A stretch of 64,000 nt of DNA from Microbacterium nymphoidis. Lineage in GTDB: Bacteria; Actinomycetota; Actinomycetes; Actinomycetales; Microbacteriaceae. The stretch lies in NCBI RefSeq assembly GCF_021044885.1, contig NZ_JAJNOD010000001.1:1426001-1490000 (forward strand). Reading direction: 5' to 3'. Of this stretch, positions 18,196-26,489 are shown piece after piece; position 1 is the stretch's first letter; every line of letters starts with the position of its first letter. The notes beneath the pieces are model-generated. The model did not search any database. It was not told where the DNA came from and was given only the letters and a program-made list of their open reading frames with translations. The position numbers and the translations under genes were made by a program.

Positions 18196-18247
18196 AGTTT
18201 CATACGAAACTATTTTTGTTGACGAACGAAACTTGGAGCGCTAGCGT
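18196..18247 (+). promoter_or_regulatory. RhaEW promoter with probable DeoR operators
   Basis: AGTTTC-ATAC-GAAACT (18196-18211) is a perfect 6-bp-arm palindrome. Its half ACGAAACT recurs at 18226-18233, 22 bp later, on the same face of the helix. The second copy lies inside the spacer of a good promoter: TTGACG (18219-18224), 17 bp, TAGCGT (18242-18247). A regulator bound at these sites would block the promoter. The start codon is 33 bp after the -10. Confidence 0.7.
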
Positions 18248-18279
18248 GGCATCACACCGTCGCGCTGAGAAGGAGTCTC

Positions 18280-20316
18280 ATGACCAACCCCGCCGTCACC
18301 GATCTGCTGACTCGCAGCAACCGCCTGGGCGCCGATCCGCGCATCACGAACTACGCCGGCGGCAACACGTCCGCGAAGGGGACCGAGACGGACCCGGTCA
18401 CCGGCGAGCCCGTCGAGCTGCTCTGGGTCAAGGGGTCCGGCGGCGACCTCGGCACGCTGACGGAACCCGGTCTCGCGGTGCTGCGACTGGACCGGTTCCG
18501 CAAGCTCGTCGACGTCTACCCGGGCGTGGAGCGCGAGGACGAGATGGTCGCCGCGTTCGATTACTGCCTGCACGGCAAGGGCGGCGCGGCTCCGTCCATC
18601 GACACCGCGATGCACGGCCTCGTGGACGCGGCACACGTGGACCACCTGCACCCGGATGCCGGCATCGCGATCGCCACGGCAGCCGACGGTGAGCAGCTCA
18701 CCCGCACGATCTTCGGCGACAAGGTCGTCTGGGTGCCCTGGCGCCGTCCCGGTTTCCAGCTCGGACTGGACATCGCTGCCATCAAGGAACAGAACCCGCA
18801 GGCCATCGGCACCATCCTCGGCGGACACGGCATCACCGCCTGGGGCGATTCGTCGGAGGAAGCGGAGACCAACAGCCGCTGGATCATCGACACCGCTACG
18901 GCGTACATCGCCGAGCACGGCGACCCGTCCCCGTTCGGCGGCGTGGTCCCCGGGTTCGAGGCGTTGCCGGAGAGCGACCGTCGCGAGCGCGCAGCCGCCC
19001 TCGCCCCCACGCTGCGCGCGATCGCCTCGCACGACAAGCCGATGATCGGTCACTTCACCGACAGCGACGCCGTCCTGGACTTCCTCGCGTCCGAGAAGCT
19101 GGCGCCCCTGGCCGCACTCGGCACGTCGTGCCCCGATCACTTCCTGCGCACCAAGGTCAAGCCGCTGGTGCTGGATCTTCCCACCACCGCCACCATCGAC
19201 GAGGCGAAGGCACGCCTGGCGGAGCTGCACGAGCAGTACCGGGCCGACTACGCGGCCTACTATGACGCGCACGCCACCGCCGAGTCACCCGCCATGCGCG
19301 GAGCGGACCCGCTCATCATCCTCATTCCCGGTGTCGGCATGTTCTCCTACGGCAAGGACAAGCAGACGGCGCGCGTCGCGGGCGAGTTCTACGTCAACGC
19401 GATCAACGTCATGCGCGGGGCCGAAGCACTGTCCACCTACTCCCCCATCTCCGACGCGGAGAAGTTCCGCATCGAGTACTGGGCCCTGGAGGAGGCGAAG
19501 CTCCAGCGGATGCCCCGGCCGAAGTCTCACGCAGGCCGCATCGCGTTCGTCACGGGTGCCGCCTCAGGAATCGGCAAGGCCATCGCTACGCGCCTCGCCG
19601 CCGAAGGCGCGTGCGTGGTCGTTGCAGACCTCGACCTCGAAAAGGCCCAAGCCGCCGCCGCGGAGCTCGGCACCGCCGACGTCGCGATCGGAGTGGCCGC
19701 CAACGTCGCGGACGCAACCGCCGTTCAGGCCGCGCTCGACGACGCCGTGCTGGCGTTCGGCGGCGTAGACCTTGTAGTCAACAACGCCGGCCTCTCGCTG
19801 TCCAAGCCGTTGCTGGAGACCACCGAGGCTGACTGGAACCTGCAGCACGACGTCATGGCCAAGGGCTCGTTCCTGGTGTCCAAGGCCGCAGCCAAGATCC
19901 TCATCGAGCAGAAGCTCGGCGGCGACATCATCTACATCTCGTCGAAGAACAGTGTGTTCGCCGGCCCCAACAACATCGCCTACTCCGCCACCAAGGCCGA
20001 CCAGGCCCACCAGGTTCGTCTGCTCGCGGTCGAGCTCGGCGAGCACGGTGTGCGCGTCAACGGCATCAACCCCGATGGCGTGGTGCGCGGTTCCGGTATC
20101 TTCGCCTCGGGCTGGGGTGCCAACCGCGCCGCGACCTACGGTGTGAAGGAAGAGGACCTCGGTCAGTACTACGCCAACCGCACCATCCTCAAGCGCGAGG
20201 TCGTGCCCGAGAACGTGGCCGACGCCGTGTTCGTCCTCACGGGCCCCGAGCTCACCCGTACCACCGGCCTGCACATCCCGGTGGACTCGGGAGTCGCGGC
20301 GGCTTTCCTGCGATGA
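18280..20316 (+). CDS. Bifunctional rhamnulose-1-phosphate aldolase / lactaldehyde dehydrogenase (RhaEW)
   Basis: This 678-residue two-domain enzyme cleaves L-rhamnulose-1-phosphate to dihydroxyacetone phosphate and L-lactaldehyde and is expected to oxidise the aldehyde to lactate. The N-terminal class II aldolase domain (about 1-420) has NYAGGNTSAK and HVDHLHPDAG for metal binding. The C-terminal SDR domain (about 425-678) has VTGAASGIGKAI for NAD(P) and AYSATKADQ with the catalytic Tyr and Lys. This fusion is the known RhaEW/YuxG type. It is followed after 7 bp by rhamnulokinase. L-rhamnose isomerase, the step before the kinase, is not in the window. Confidence 0.93.
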   Translation: MTNPAVTDLLTRSNRLGADPRITNYAGGNTSAKGTETDPVTGEPVELLWVKGSGGDLGTLTEPGLAVLRLDRFRKLVDVYPGVEREDEMVAAFDYCLHGKGGAAPSIDTAMHGLVDAAHVDHLHPDAGIAIATAADGEQLTRTIFGDKVVWVPWRRPGFQLGLDIAAIKEQNPQAIGTILGGHGITAWGDSSEEAETNSRWIIDTATAYIAEHGDPSPFGGVVPGFEALPESDRRERAAALAPTLRAIASHDKPMIGHFTDSDAVLDFLASEKLAPLAALGTSCPDHFLRTKVKPLVLDLPTTATIDEAKARLAELHEQYRADYAAYYDAHATAESPAMRGADPLIILIPGVGMFSYGKDKQTARVAGEFYVNAINVMRGAEALSTYSPISDAEKFRIEYWALEEAKLQRMPRPKSHAGRIAFVTGAASGIGKAIATRLAAEGACVVVADLDLEKAQAAAAELGTADVAIGVAANVADATAVQAALDDAVLAFGGVDLVVNNAGLSLSKPLLETTEADWNLQHDVMAKGSFLVSKAAAKILIEQKLGGDIIYISSKNSVFAGPNNIAYSATKADQAHQVRLLAVELGEHGVRVNGINPDGVVRGSGIFASGWGANRAATYGVKEEDLGQYYANRTILKREVVPENVADAVFVLTGPELTRTTGLHIPVDSGVAAAFLR

Positions 20317-20323
20317 TCGAGCG

Positions 20324-21766
20324 ATGACCGTCCACGCAGCGATCGATCTCGGCGCATCCAGCGGGCGGGTGATCACGGCCGAGGTCACCCCGCGAGGGTT
20401 CCGGCTGGAGGCTCCCGCACGGTTCGAGAACCCGGTCGTCCGGGAGCAGGGCTCGCTGCGCTGGGACATCACGCGCACGTGGGCCTCGGCGCTAACCCGC
20501 CTCGCCGAGGCCCACGGGCGGACGCCGATCGACTCGGTCGGCGTCGACACGTGGGGCGTGGATTACGGCATCGTCCGTGACGGCCTGCTCACGGCGAATC
20601 CGCACCACTACCGGGAGGAGCGCACCGCGGAAGCTGTGGCCGCCGTCGCCGCGCGCGTCGATCCGGCCGAGCAGTTCCGCATCTCCGGTGTGGAGCCCAT
20701 GCCGATCAACACCATCTACCAGCTGGCCGATGATGTGACCCATGAGCGCGTCCAGCCCGGTGACCGCGCGCTGCTGACCGCGGATCTGTTCTCCTTCTGG
20801 CTCTCGGGCGTGGAGATCGCCGAGCGGACCCTCGCATCGACCAGCGGGATGATCGGCGTCGGCTCTCGAGAGTGGGACTCCCGCCTCCTTGATGCTGCAC
20901 GAATCCCGCCGGGCGTGCTGGCGAAGCTCGTGGACGCGGGCACGGTGCTGGGCGGCCTCGACATCCAGTCTCCCGTCGCGATGACCGCCCCGGACTTCTC
21001 CCATACCGCGACCGCCTTCACGGGCAGAGTGCCGCAGGTCATCGCCGTCGCCGCCCACGACACCGCATCCGCGGTCGTCGCGACGCCGCTGGCGGGTGCC
21101 GGTTCGGCCTACATCTCCTGCGGAACGTGGGGGCTCGTGGGGATCGAGTCGAACGCCCCGGTCCTGACCGACGCCGCTCGACAGGGCGGATTCACCAATG
21201 AGCTCGGTGCCGACGGCCGGGTGCTGCTGCAGCGCAACTCGATGGGCACGTTCATCCTCACGGAGTCGCTGCGGACCTGGCGGGACGCCGGTCACGACCT
21301 GGACCTCACCTCCCTGCTGGAGGCGGCGACCGCATCCGGACCGGCCGCCGCGGTGTTCGACGTCAACGATCCGCGATTCTCACCCCCGGGCGACATGCCG
21401 TCCCGGATCGCCGCCTGGTACCGCGAGCGGGGCCTCCCCGCCCCGTCGACGCCGGCAGAGGTGTGCCGCGCCATCGTCGAATCCCTCGCCCACGCGTTCG
21501 CGCACGCAGCACACGCGGCCGCCGACCTCGCCGGGACGCCACTGCGCACGATCCACGTCGTCGGCGGGGGAAGCCAGAACGTCCTGCTGTGCCGTCTGCT
21601 CGCGCAGCGCGCCGGGGTGCCGGTGGAAGCCGGGCCCGTGGAAGCCACCGCCATCGGCAACCTTCTGATCCAGGCGCGGGCGATCGGAACGCTCAGCGGA
21701 GACGTCGATGCCCTGCGGGCACTGATCCGCACCGCCGTGTCCCCCCTCAGGTACGAACCGCGCTGA
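20324..21766 (+). CDS. rhaB: Rhamnulokinase
   Basis: This 480-residue FGGY-family kinase phosphorylates L-rhamnulose with ATP to give the substrate of RhaEW. It starts with AAIDLGASSGRVITAEV (phosphate-binding loop 1). GVDTWGVDYGIV, ISCGTWGLVGIE and HVVGGGSQNVLLCRLLAQRAG follow, the usual sugar-kinase blocks. It begins 7 bp after the RhaEW stop. Its stop lies 17 bp from the convergent lipoprotein array, and I see no clear terminator in between. Confidence 0.92.
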   Translation: MTVHAAIDLGASSGRVITAEVTPRGFRLEAPARFENPVVREQGSLRWDITRTWASALTRLAEAHGRTPIDSVGVDTWGVDYGIVRDGLLTANPHHYREERTAEAVAAVAARVDPAEQFRISGVEPMPINTIYQLADDVTHERVQPGDRALLTADLFSFWLSGVEIAERTLASTSGMIGVGSREWDSRLLDAARIPPGVLAKLVDAGTVLGGLDIQSPVAMTAPDFSHTATAFTGRVPQVIAVAAHDTASAVVATPLAGAGSAYISCGTWGLVGIESNAPVLTDAARQGGFTNELGADGRVLLQRNSMGTFILTESLRTWRDAGHDLDLTSLLEAATASGPAAAVFDVNDPRFSPPGDMPSRIAAWYRERGLPAPSTPAEVCRAIVESLAHAFAHAAHAAADLAGTPLRTIHVVGGGSQNVLLCRLLAQRAGVPVEAGPVEATAIGNLLIQARAIGTLSGDVDALRALIRTAVSPLRYEPR

Positions 21767-21783
21767 TTCCGCGAGAACGCGAC

Positions 21784-22225
21784 TCAGCGCACAGACCCGC
21801 TCGGCGTGGGCGAAGCGGAAGGGTCATACACAAACGCGATACTCAGATCCTCCGACTCGAACAGGATCCTGCCATCCATGAACTCCCGGGAATGCCCTCC
21901 GGCGCCGCCCGCCGCGTGATCACCCCGGTAGGCGTGATGAATGATGAGATTCACCTCACGCAACTCGATGGACGATCTCCACTTTCCCTCAGCGCGATAC
22001 TTCCTCGACGCCGTACCCCCCTGAGCTGATATCGAAAGACGAGTCCGTGATCGTGAACGTGCCATCCTCGTTGATCTGCAGAACACCCGTCTGCGGTGGC
22101 GCGGCACGCCACACTCCCACCAGTGACGTGAGATGAACCTGGGGCCCGCACCCCGCGGTACCGACACCCGCGACAACGAGCGCTGTCAGAACAGCGATGA
22201 ACCTCACCCACCGATCTCGGAACAC
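21784..22225 (-). pseudogene. Tandem lipoprotein copy 1, frameshifted at a G6 run
   Basis: The N-terminal half (GTG 22225) gives a lipoprotein signal ending GTAGC and then GVWRAAPPQTGVLQINEDG, ending early in one frame near 21989. The C-terminal half (RKYRAEGKW, GGHSREFMDGRILFESED, FVYDPSASPTPSG) continues in another frame. Comparison with the three intact neighbours places the switch at a run of six G on the coding strand (C run 22016-22021). It could be a true loss, a slippage-based on/off switch, or a sequencing error. Together the halves match the full 146-residue family. It is the last gene of the array. Confidence 0.8.
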
Positions 22226-22228
22226 GGC

Positions 22229-22669
22229 TCAGTCCACAGACCCGCTCGGCGTGGGCGAGGCGGAAGGGTCATACACAAACGTGATGTTCAGATCCTCCGA
22301 CTCGAACGTGATCCGGCCATCAGCGAACTCGCGAGAATGCCCCCCAGCGCCGCCCGCCGCATGGTCGCCGACGTAAGCGTGGTTAATGTTGAGGTAAACC
22401 CACGCTGTATCGCTGGCGAGATTCCAGTCCCCCTCGGCGCGGTACTTCCTCGGAGCGTCTTTTCCGGATCCGATTCGGAAAGACGAGTCGGTGATCGTGA
22501 AAGTACCGTCCTCGTAGATCTGCAGAACACCGGTCTCAGGCGGCGCCGCACGCCAAACGCCAACCGGCGACTCGAGATGAACCTGCTGCCCGCACCCCGC
22601 TGTACCGACACCCACAACAACGAGCGCAGCCAACACGGCGATGAAACGCAACCGATTCGGCGAGAACAC
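22229..22669 (-). CDS. Tandem lipoprotein copy 2
   Basis: This 146-residue exported lipoprotein has signal peptide RFIAVLAALVVVGVGTAGC, then VGVWRAAPPETGVLQIYEDGTFTITDSSF. A weakly conserved middle (RKYRAEGDWNLASD) and a conserved tail (GGHSREFADGRITFESEDLNITFVYDP-type) follow. The W-x-(n)-DGTFTITDS pattern suggests a small beta-barrel or lipocalin-like fold, which is inference. GTG 22669 lies 3 nt after the stop of copy 3 (TGA-GTC-GTG), so reinitiation is likely. I do not recognise the family; see the effector gene for a possible role. Confidence 0.85.
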   Translation of the reverse strand: MFSPNRLRFIAVLAALVVVGVGTAGCGQQVHLESPVGVWRAAPPETGVLQIYEDGTFTITDSSFRIGSGKDAPRKYRAEGDWNLASDTAWVYLNINHAYVGDHAAGGAGGHSREFADGRITFESEDLNITFVYDPSASPTPSGSVD

Positions 22670-22672
22670 GAC

Positions 22673-23116
22673 TCAGTCAACAGACCCGCTCGGCGTGGGC
22701 GAAGCGGAAGGGTCATACACAAACGTGATGCTCAGATCCTCCGACTCGAACACGATCCTGCCATCCATGAACTCGCGAGAATAGCCTCCGGTACCGCCCA
22801 TCTCGAGATCACCACGGTAGTCGTGATGGATGGCGAGATACACCTCACCTGTCTCGATCGATGAGTCCCAGCGCCCCTCAGCGCTGTAATTCCTCGCCGT
22901 CTTCTGTCTAGAGCCGAGGTCGAACGACGAGTCCGTGATCGTGAACGTCCCATCCTCGTTGATCTGTAGAACACCGGTCTGCGATGGCGCCGCACGCCAC
23001 ACTCCCACCGGCGAGGTGAGATGAACCTGTGGCACGCACCCCGCGGTACCGACACCCGCAACAACGAGCGCCGCCAACACGGTGATGAAACGAAACCACC
23101 GCTCCGAGGAGAACAC
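22673..23116 (-). CDS. Tandem lipoprotein copy 3
   Basis: This 147-residue paralogue has the same plan: signal peptide ending GTAGC, PVGVWRAAPSQTGVLQINEDG, and conserved tail GYSREFMDGRIVFESED. It differs most in the middle (SRQKTARNYSAEGRWDSSIETGEVYLAIHHDYRG), the region that also varies between other copies. A cluster of variation in one segment fits a protein under selection to recognise different partners, but that is inference. GTG 23116 lies 3 nt after the stop of copy 4. Confidence 0.85.
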   Translation of the reverse strand: MFSSERWFRFITVLAALVVAGVGTAGCVPQVHLTSPVGVWRAAPSQTGVLQINEDGTFTITDSSFDLGSRQKTARNYSAEGRWDSSIETGEVYLAIHHDYRGDLEMGGTGGYSREFMDGRIVFESEDLSITFVYDPSASPTPSGSVD

Positions 23117-23119
23117 GGC

Positions 23120-23566
23120 TCAATCCACAGGCCCGCTCGGCGTGGGCGAAGCGGAAGGGTCATACACAAACGTGATGCTCAGATCCTCCGACTCGAAGAC
23201 GATCCTGCCATCAGCGAACTCGCGAGAATGCCCCCCGGCACCGCCCGCCGCACGGTCGCCGACATAGTCGTAATTGGTGTAGAGGTATACCCACTCTGCA
23301 TCGCTGGCGAGATTCCAGTCCCCCTCGGCACGATAATTCCTAGGCGCTTTTCCTCCGTAGCCGATGTCGAAAGACGAGTCGGTGATCGTGAAAGTACCGT
23401 CCTCGAAGATCTGCAAAACACCCGTCTCCGGCGGCGCCGCACGCCACACCCCTACCGGTGACTCGAGATGAACCTGCGATCCACACCCCGCCGTACCGAC
23501 GGCGAGGGCAAAGAGCGCTACGAGCGCGGCGAAGATCGGGATCGTACGCTGTCGTAGCGCGTTCAT
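23120..23566 (-). CDS. Tandem lipoprotein copy 4, coupled to the WXG effector gene
   Basis: This paralogue has 148 residues from ATG 23566, which overlaps the stop of the upstream effector gene (ATGA). Its signal sequence differs from the others (MNALRQRTIPIFAALVALFALAVGTAGC), but the mature part is very close to copy 2 (ESPVGVWRAAPPETGVLQI, RAEGDWNLASDAEWVYL). It is the first of the four lipoproteins transcribed and is presumably the one most tightly tied to the effector. A further upstream start (23587) would add seven residues. Confidence 0.87.
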   Translation of the reverse strand: MNALRQRTIPIFAALVALFALAVGTAGCGSQVHLESPVGVWRAAPPETGVLQIFEDGTFTITDSSFDIGYGGKAPRNYRAEGDWNLASDAEWVYLYTNYDYVGDRAAGGAGGHSREFADGRIVFESEDLSITFVYDPSASPTPSGPVD

Positions 23567-24702
23567 AGATAGACCCTCTCCGTCCACACGATCAGTTGAC
23601 GCTCAGTCTCGAATCCGGCGCCGACCTCATTCTCATGGGTCATCCAGTGGTAGACACCGGGCACATGTCCACCCAAGACGGGGATGCGCGTCGCGGAATC
23701 GATGGTGGTGTCGTTTTCCACAATGTAGGTGATCAAAACACTCCCGTCGACCCCCGGCTCTTCAACAAAGAAGTTCAGAAGATATGAGCCCAAGAACGTG
23801 TCCGGGAGGTTCTCGAATCGGATCGGGACGTCGGCGCGATCCGAGGTACCGACCACCCCCAACACAGTTCCCAGATCGGTGATCAGTCTCAGCGGATCGT
23901 TGCTCACGCCGTGCCAGATGGCATCGCTCGGATCACGCAGCCCGTCTCCGTTCCTGTCTATGTATCCGGCGCTCAGTCTTCCTTGCCGAAGGTCGTCAAG
24001 AATGCGCTCGCGCTGTTCACGGATGTAGTCGCTCTGCTGAATACGCTGCGTGAACGCGTCTTGCTGACCGAGGACGTAAGCCTGCTTGTCGCCCGCGATC
24101 CAACTGCCCAGCAATTGCCAGGTGTCTTCGTTCGCGCGCTTGCGCTGCAGCCACGCCGGGACCTCCGGCGATGACGCGGGGGTGTGCGCGATGGAACTCC
24201 AAGACTCAGAAGCGCCGAGAAGAAGCGAACGCGCGAGGGCCCGGTCCGCCTTGTCCCGCCGAGTGGCAAGGGCTGCAAGACCCGCGTTGGCGTTCTCGAT
24301 CGTCTGGTAGGCCCTGCGCACTTCGGCCTGGTAGTCGGCGAAGCGTCGAGCCGCGATGCGCCCGCCGGTGAACGATGCCTGGGCGCTCGCCAGGGCAGCG
24401 CGGAACGGCGGGGCCTCCAACGCGATCTCGTCGACGAGGTCGGCGTAGACCTTCAGCGCCTTCGATGCGGCGTACAGCGTTTCCCGGGAGTCGTCGGCGC
24501 GGGTGCGAAGACGACTCAGCGCAGCGGAGAACTCGTCGGCGGCGCAGCCCCGCCAGAAGTCGTCTCGGGTGTCCAGCACACCGGCGGCGACGGTATCGAT
24601 CCCTTCCACGTCGACGATCTGCTGGTCGCACCACGCCGCGGCAGCGCGGACCGCTGACATGTCGCCGGAATCCGGATAGTGCGCGCTCCAGTTGGCGCCC
24701 AT
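23563..24702 (-). CDS. WXG-containing putative type-VII-secreted effector
   Basis: This 379-residue protein has a helical N-terminal half (about 1-165) with a WXG motif at Trp50-Arg51-Gly52, as in WXG100/LXG-type secreted proteins. A linker with many Gln/Arg follows, then an EF-hand or dockerin-like calcium loop DRNGDGLRDPSD (249-260), and a C-terminal domain of about 120 residues that I do not recognise. There is no signal peptide. The ATG at 24702 follows the upstream gene directly (TGATG). Position between a small EspC-like gene and a string of lipoproteins suggests a secreted effector or surface protein. No toxin motif is visible and no secretion ATPase is in the window. Confidence 0.65.
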   Translation of the reverse strand: MGANWSAHYPDSGDMSAVRAAAAWCDQQIVDVEGIDTVAAGVLDTRDDFWRGCAADEFSAALSRLRTRADDSRETLYAASKALKVYADLVDEIALEAPPFRAALASAQASFTGGRIAARRFADYQAEVRRAYQTIENANAGLAALATRRDKADRALARSLLLGASESWSSIAHTPASSPEVPAWLQRKRANEDTWQLLGSWIAGDKQAYVLGQQDAFTQRIQQSDYIREQRERILDDLRQGRLSAGYIDRNGDGLRDPSDAIWHGVSNDPLRLITDLGTVLGVVGTSDRADVPIRFENLPDTFLGSYLLNFFVEEPGVDGSVLITYIVENDTTIDSATRIPVLGGHVPGVYHWMTHENEVGAGFETERQLIVWTERVYL

Positions 24703-24998
24703 CAACGCTCCAGCTCACCGATGAGCGCTGTCACCTGTGCGACGCCGTCTCGCTCGGTCTGCGTGAAGTCGGCTCCTGCCTCGGTGAGGCCCCGCGTGAG
24801 CGTTGCGCCGTCCGCTGTCATCGCGGTGAGCACCCGTTCGAACTCCCGGCCGAAGAAGTCGACCGCGGCGGTGACGATATCGCTGTTCCCCGGTGACACA
24901 TCCGGTACGACGACCGCAGCACGGGGTTCGAAAGCGGCTCCCAGGCGCGAACGTGCCGCTGCCATCGCCGGTGCATCGATCATCACCTGTCTGTACAT
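24702..24998 (-). CDS. Small EspC/WXG100-like helical protein
   Basis: This 98-residue, mostly helical protein has no signal peptide. Its size, the helix-rich sequence AAVDFFGREFERVLTAM and a C-terminal F-x-x-x-E sequence (FTQTERDG) near residue 78 resemble the EspC-like family associated with type VII secretion. There Y-x-x-x-D/E acts as export signal; here Phe replaces Tyr. It runs directly into the effector gene. An internal ATG at 24983 (MIDAPAM) is a possible real start. Family assignment is tentative. Confidence 0.6.
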   Translation of the reverse strand: MYRQVMIDAPAMAAARSRLGAAFEPRAAVVVPDVSPGNSDIVTAAVDFFGREFERVLTAMTADGATLTRGLTEAGADFTQTERDGVAQVTALIGELER

Positions 24999-25124
24999 TC
25001 ACGTCCCCACTCGCAGGTGAAGGATGCCGCCCCCGGAATCCTCCGGCGGTCACAGTAGCCGGTCCCGCACTCTGCGCGACGGCGCCTGTAAACAACCCGC
25101 GGCACGTGACCGAACCGGTGACGT

Positions 25125-25162
25125 CAGAAACGGGAGCCCGGAATCCCGGGCCCCCGTTTCTG
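25125..25162. terminator. Strong hairpin after the sugar ABC operon
   Basis: CAGAAACGGG-a-GCCCGG pairs with CCGGGC-c-CCCGTTTCTG around a 4-nt loop, giving a 16-bp stem with one mismatch. It lies 11 bp after the last gene of the leftward sugar operon. No T-run follows on that strand. Confidence 0.7.
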
Positions 25163-25172
25163 TCGGGCGGTG

Positions 25173-25919
25173 TCAGCTCTCGCGTGCCAGCCAGCGCACG
25201 AGCCGATCCCAGATCGTCGTGAAGCCGTCCCAGGCGCGGAACTCGTCCGGGAGCCAGTGCGGACCCATGTCGCTGGCGAACACGGCGGTTCGCCCCGCGC
25301 CCGCCTCGCCCACGACGACGAAGGGCGAGCCGTCGACGGCGACGAGTTCCGCCGCCTCCGTTCGTGCCTGCAGGCGGTGATATCCCAGCACGACGGGCCA
25401 CTCTTCGCGCATGCCCGCCGTGATCGCGTGCTCGGCGATCACGCGGGGAGCGGCGCCCTGCGGCGTCTCCTCCCGGTCATCTCCGACCTCCATCTCGATC
25501 GGCAGGATCTCGGCGATCGGGGTGGCCCGGTAGTTCGCCTTGGCTTCGATCCCCTGAAAGCTCAGGTAACCGCCGACCATCAGCAGCGATCCGCCGGCGC
25601 GAACCCAGTCGGCCAGTACCTGCAGACGATTCGGCCGCACCTGCCCTCGGGCGAAGACGTCGTTCGGCAGCAGCAGGGTGTTCGCCCCGATGTCGCTCAG
25701 CACGACGACGTCGAACGCCGCCAGTTCCTCGGCCGACCACGGGAAGTGATCGGCAGCGATGTGGTTGGGCTGGAAGGTGACCTCATGACCGGCCTCGCGC
25801 AGCGCGGCGATGAACTCCGTGCCGCCCTCGGCATAGGCGGAGGTGATGAACGAGTCGAACCCCTTGGTGTGGATCGACGTGGTGGACCAGGACTCTCCGG
25901 CGAGAAGGACGCGTGCCAT
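25173..25919 (-). CDS. Glutamine-amidotransferase-like protein (PF07090-type)
   Basis: This 248-residue protein has a class I amidotransferase-like fold: RVLLAGESWSTTSIHTKGFDSF at the start, FDVVVLSDIGANTLLLP, LADWVRAGGSLLMVGGYLSFQG in the nucleophile-elbow position, and GRTAVFASDMGPHW near the end. The elbow has Gly instead of the catalytic Cys (MVGGYLSF), so amidotransfer is unlikely. Proteins of this type often sit in sugar-uptake operons, with unknown function. It is the last gene of the sugar operon, 6 bp after the isomerase. Confidence 0.8.
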   Translation of the reverse strand: MARVLLAGESWSTTSIHTKGFDSFITSAYAEGGTEFIAALREAGHEVTFQPNHIAADHFPWSAEELAAFDVVVLSDIGANTLLLPNDVFARGQVRPNRLQVLADWVRAGGSLLMVGGYLSFQGIEAKANYRATPIAEILPIEMEVGDDREETPQGAAPRVIAEHAITAGMREEWPVVLGYHRLQARTEAAELVAVDGSPFVVVGEAGAGRTAVFASDMGPHWLPDEFRAWDGFTTIWDRLVRWLARES

Positions 25920-25925
25920 GATCGC

Positions 25926-26489
25926 TCAGAACGCCAGACCGCGCGGCTCCGGCCCCAGCGCCGGAACGCTCGGGTCCGCCACCTGGAAGCCGTTGGCCTT
26001 GTACGCCTCGTAGTCGAAGTCCTCGCACTCCTGGTACCCCACGCGGTGGTACTCGTAGAACCCGTCCCAGTCCTCGTAGCCCTCGCCGAGGTGTCCCTCC
26101 AGGAAGGCATCGGCCATCGCCATGCCGAGCGCCGGCCCGGTGAAGAACCCGCCCATCGCCAGCACGTTGCAGTTGTTGGCGGTGGCGGCGCGGCGAGCGG
26201 CGGCCACGGACTCCACGACGGCGGAATGCACGTGCGGCACCTTGCTCGCGGCAACGTGGATGCCCATGCCGCTGCCGCAGAACAGCAGCGCCTTCTCATA
26301 CTCCCGCTCCGCGATGCGCGAGCCCACGAGGAACCCGACGCGGTGGTACATCGGCGCGGCATCGCGATCGGGCGTGAGATCCGCCACCGTCCAGCCCCGC
26401 TCCTCCAGGTGCGCCTTCACCGCCTCCTTCAGATCGAATCCGGCAAAGTCGGCTCCCAGGACGACGTGTCGGTCCTTGGTCGTCTTCAT
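25926..26489 (-). CDS. RpiB/LacA/LacB-family sugar-phosphate isomerase
   Basis: This 187-residue enzyme interconverts aldose and ketose phosphates. VVLGADFAGFDLKEAVKAHL is the phosphate-binding start, LFCGSGMGIHVAASKVPHVHSAVV holds the catalytic Cys, and NNCNVLAMGG is the second active-site block. It is longer at the C-terminus than RpiB (about 150 residues). The ATG overlaps the permease stop (ATGA). The sugar taken up by the neighbouring importer probably ends up as its phosphorylated substrate, but no kinase is encoded in this operon. Confidence 0.88.
   Translation of the reverse strand: MKTTKDRHVVLGADFAGFDLKEAVKAHLEERGWTVADLTPDRDAAPMYHRVGFLVGSRIAEREYEKALLFCGSGMGIHVAASKVPHVHSAVVESVAAARRAATANNCNVLAMGGFFTGPALGMAMADAFLEGHLGEGYEDWDGFYEYHRVGYQECEDFDYEAYKANGFQVADPSVPALGPEPRGLAF

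Noticed and set aside
23563..24702. Naming a toxin activity for the WXG effector
   Set aside because: No nuclease, NADase, peptidase or deaminase motif is visible in the last 120 residues.
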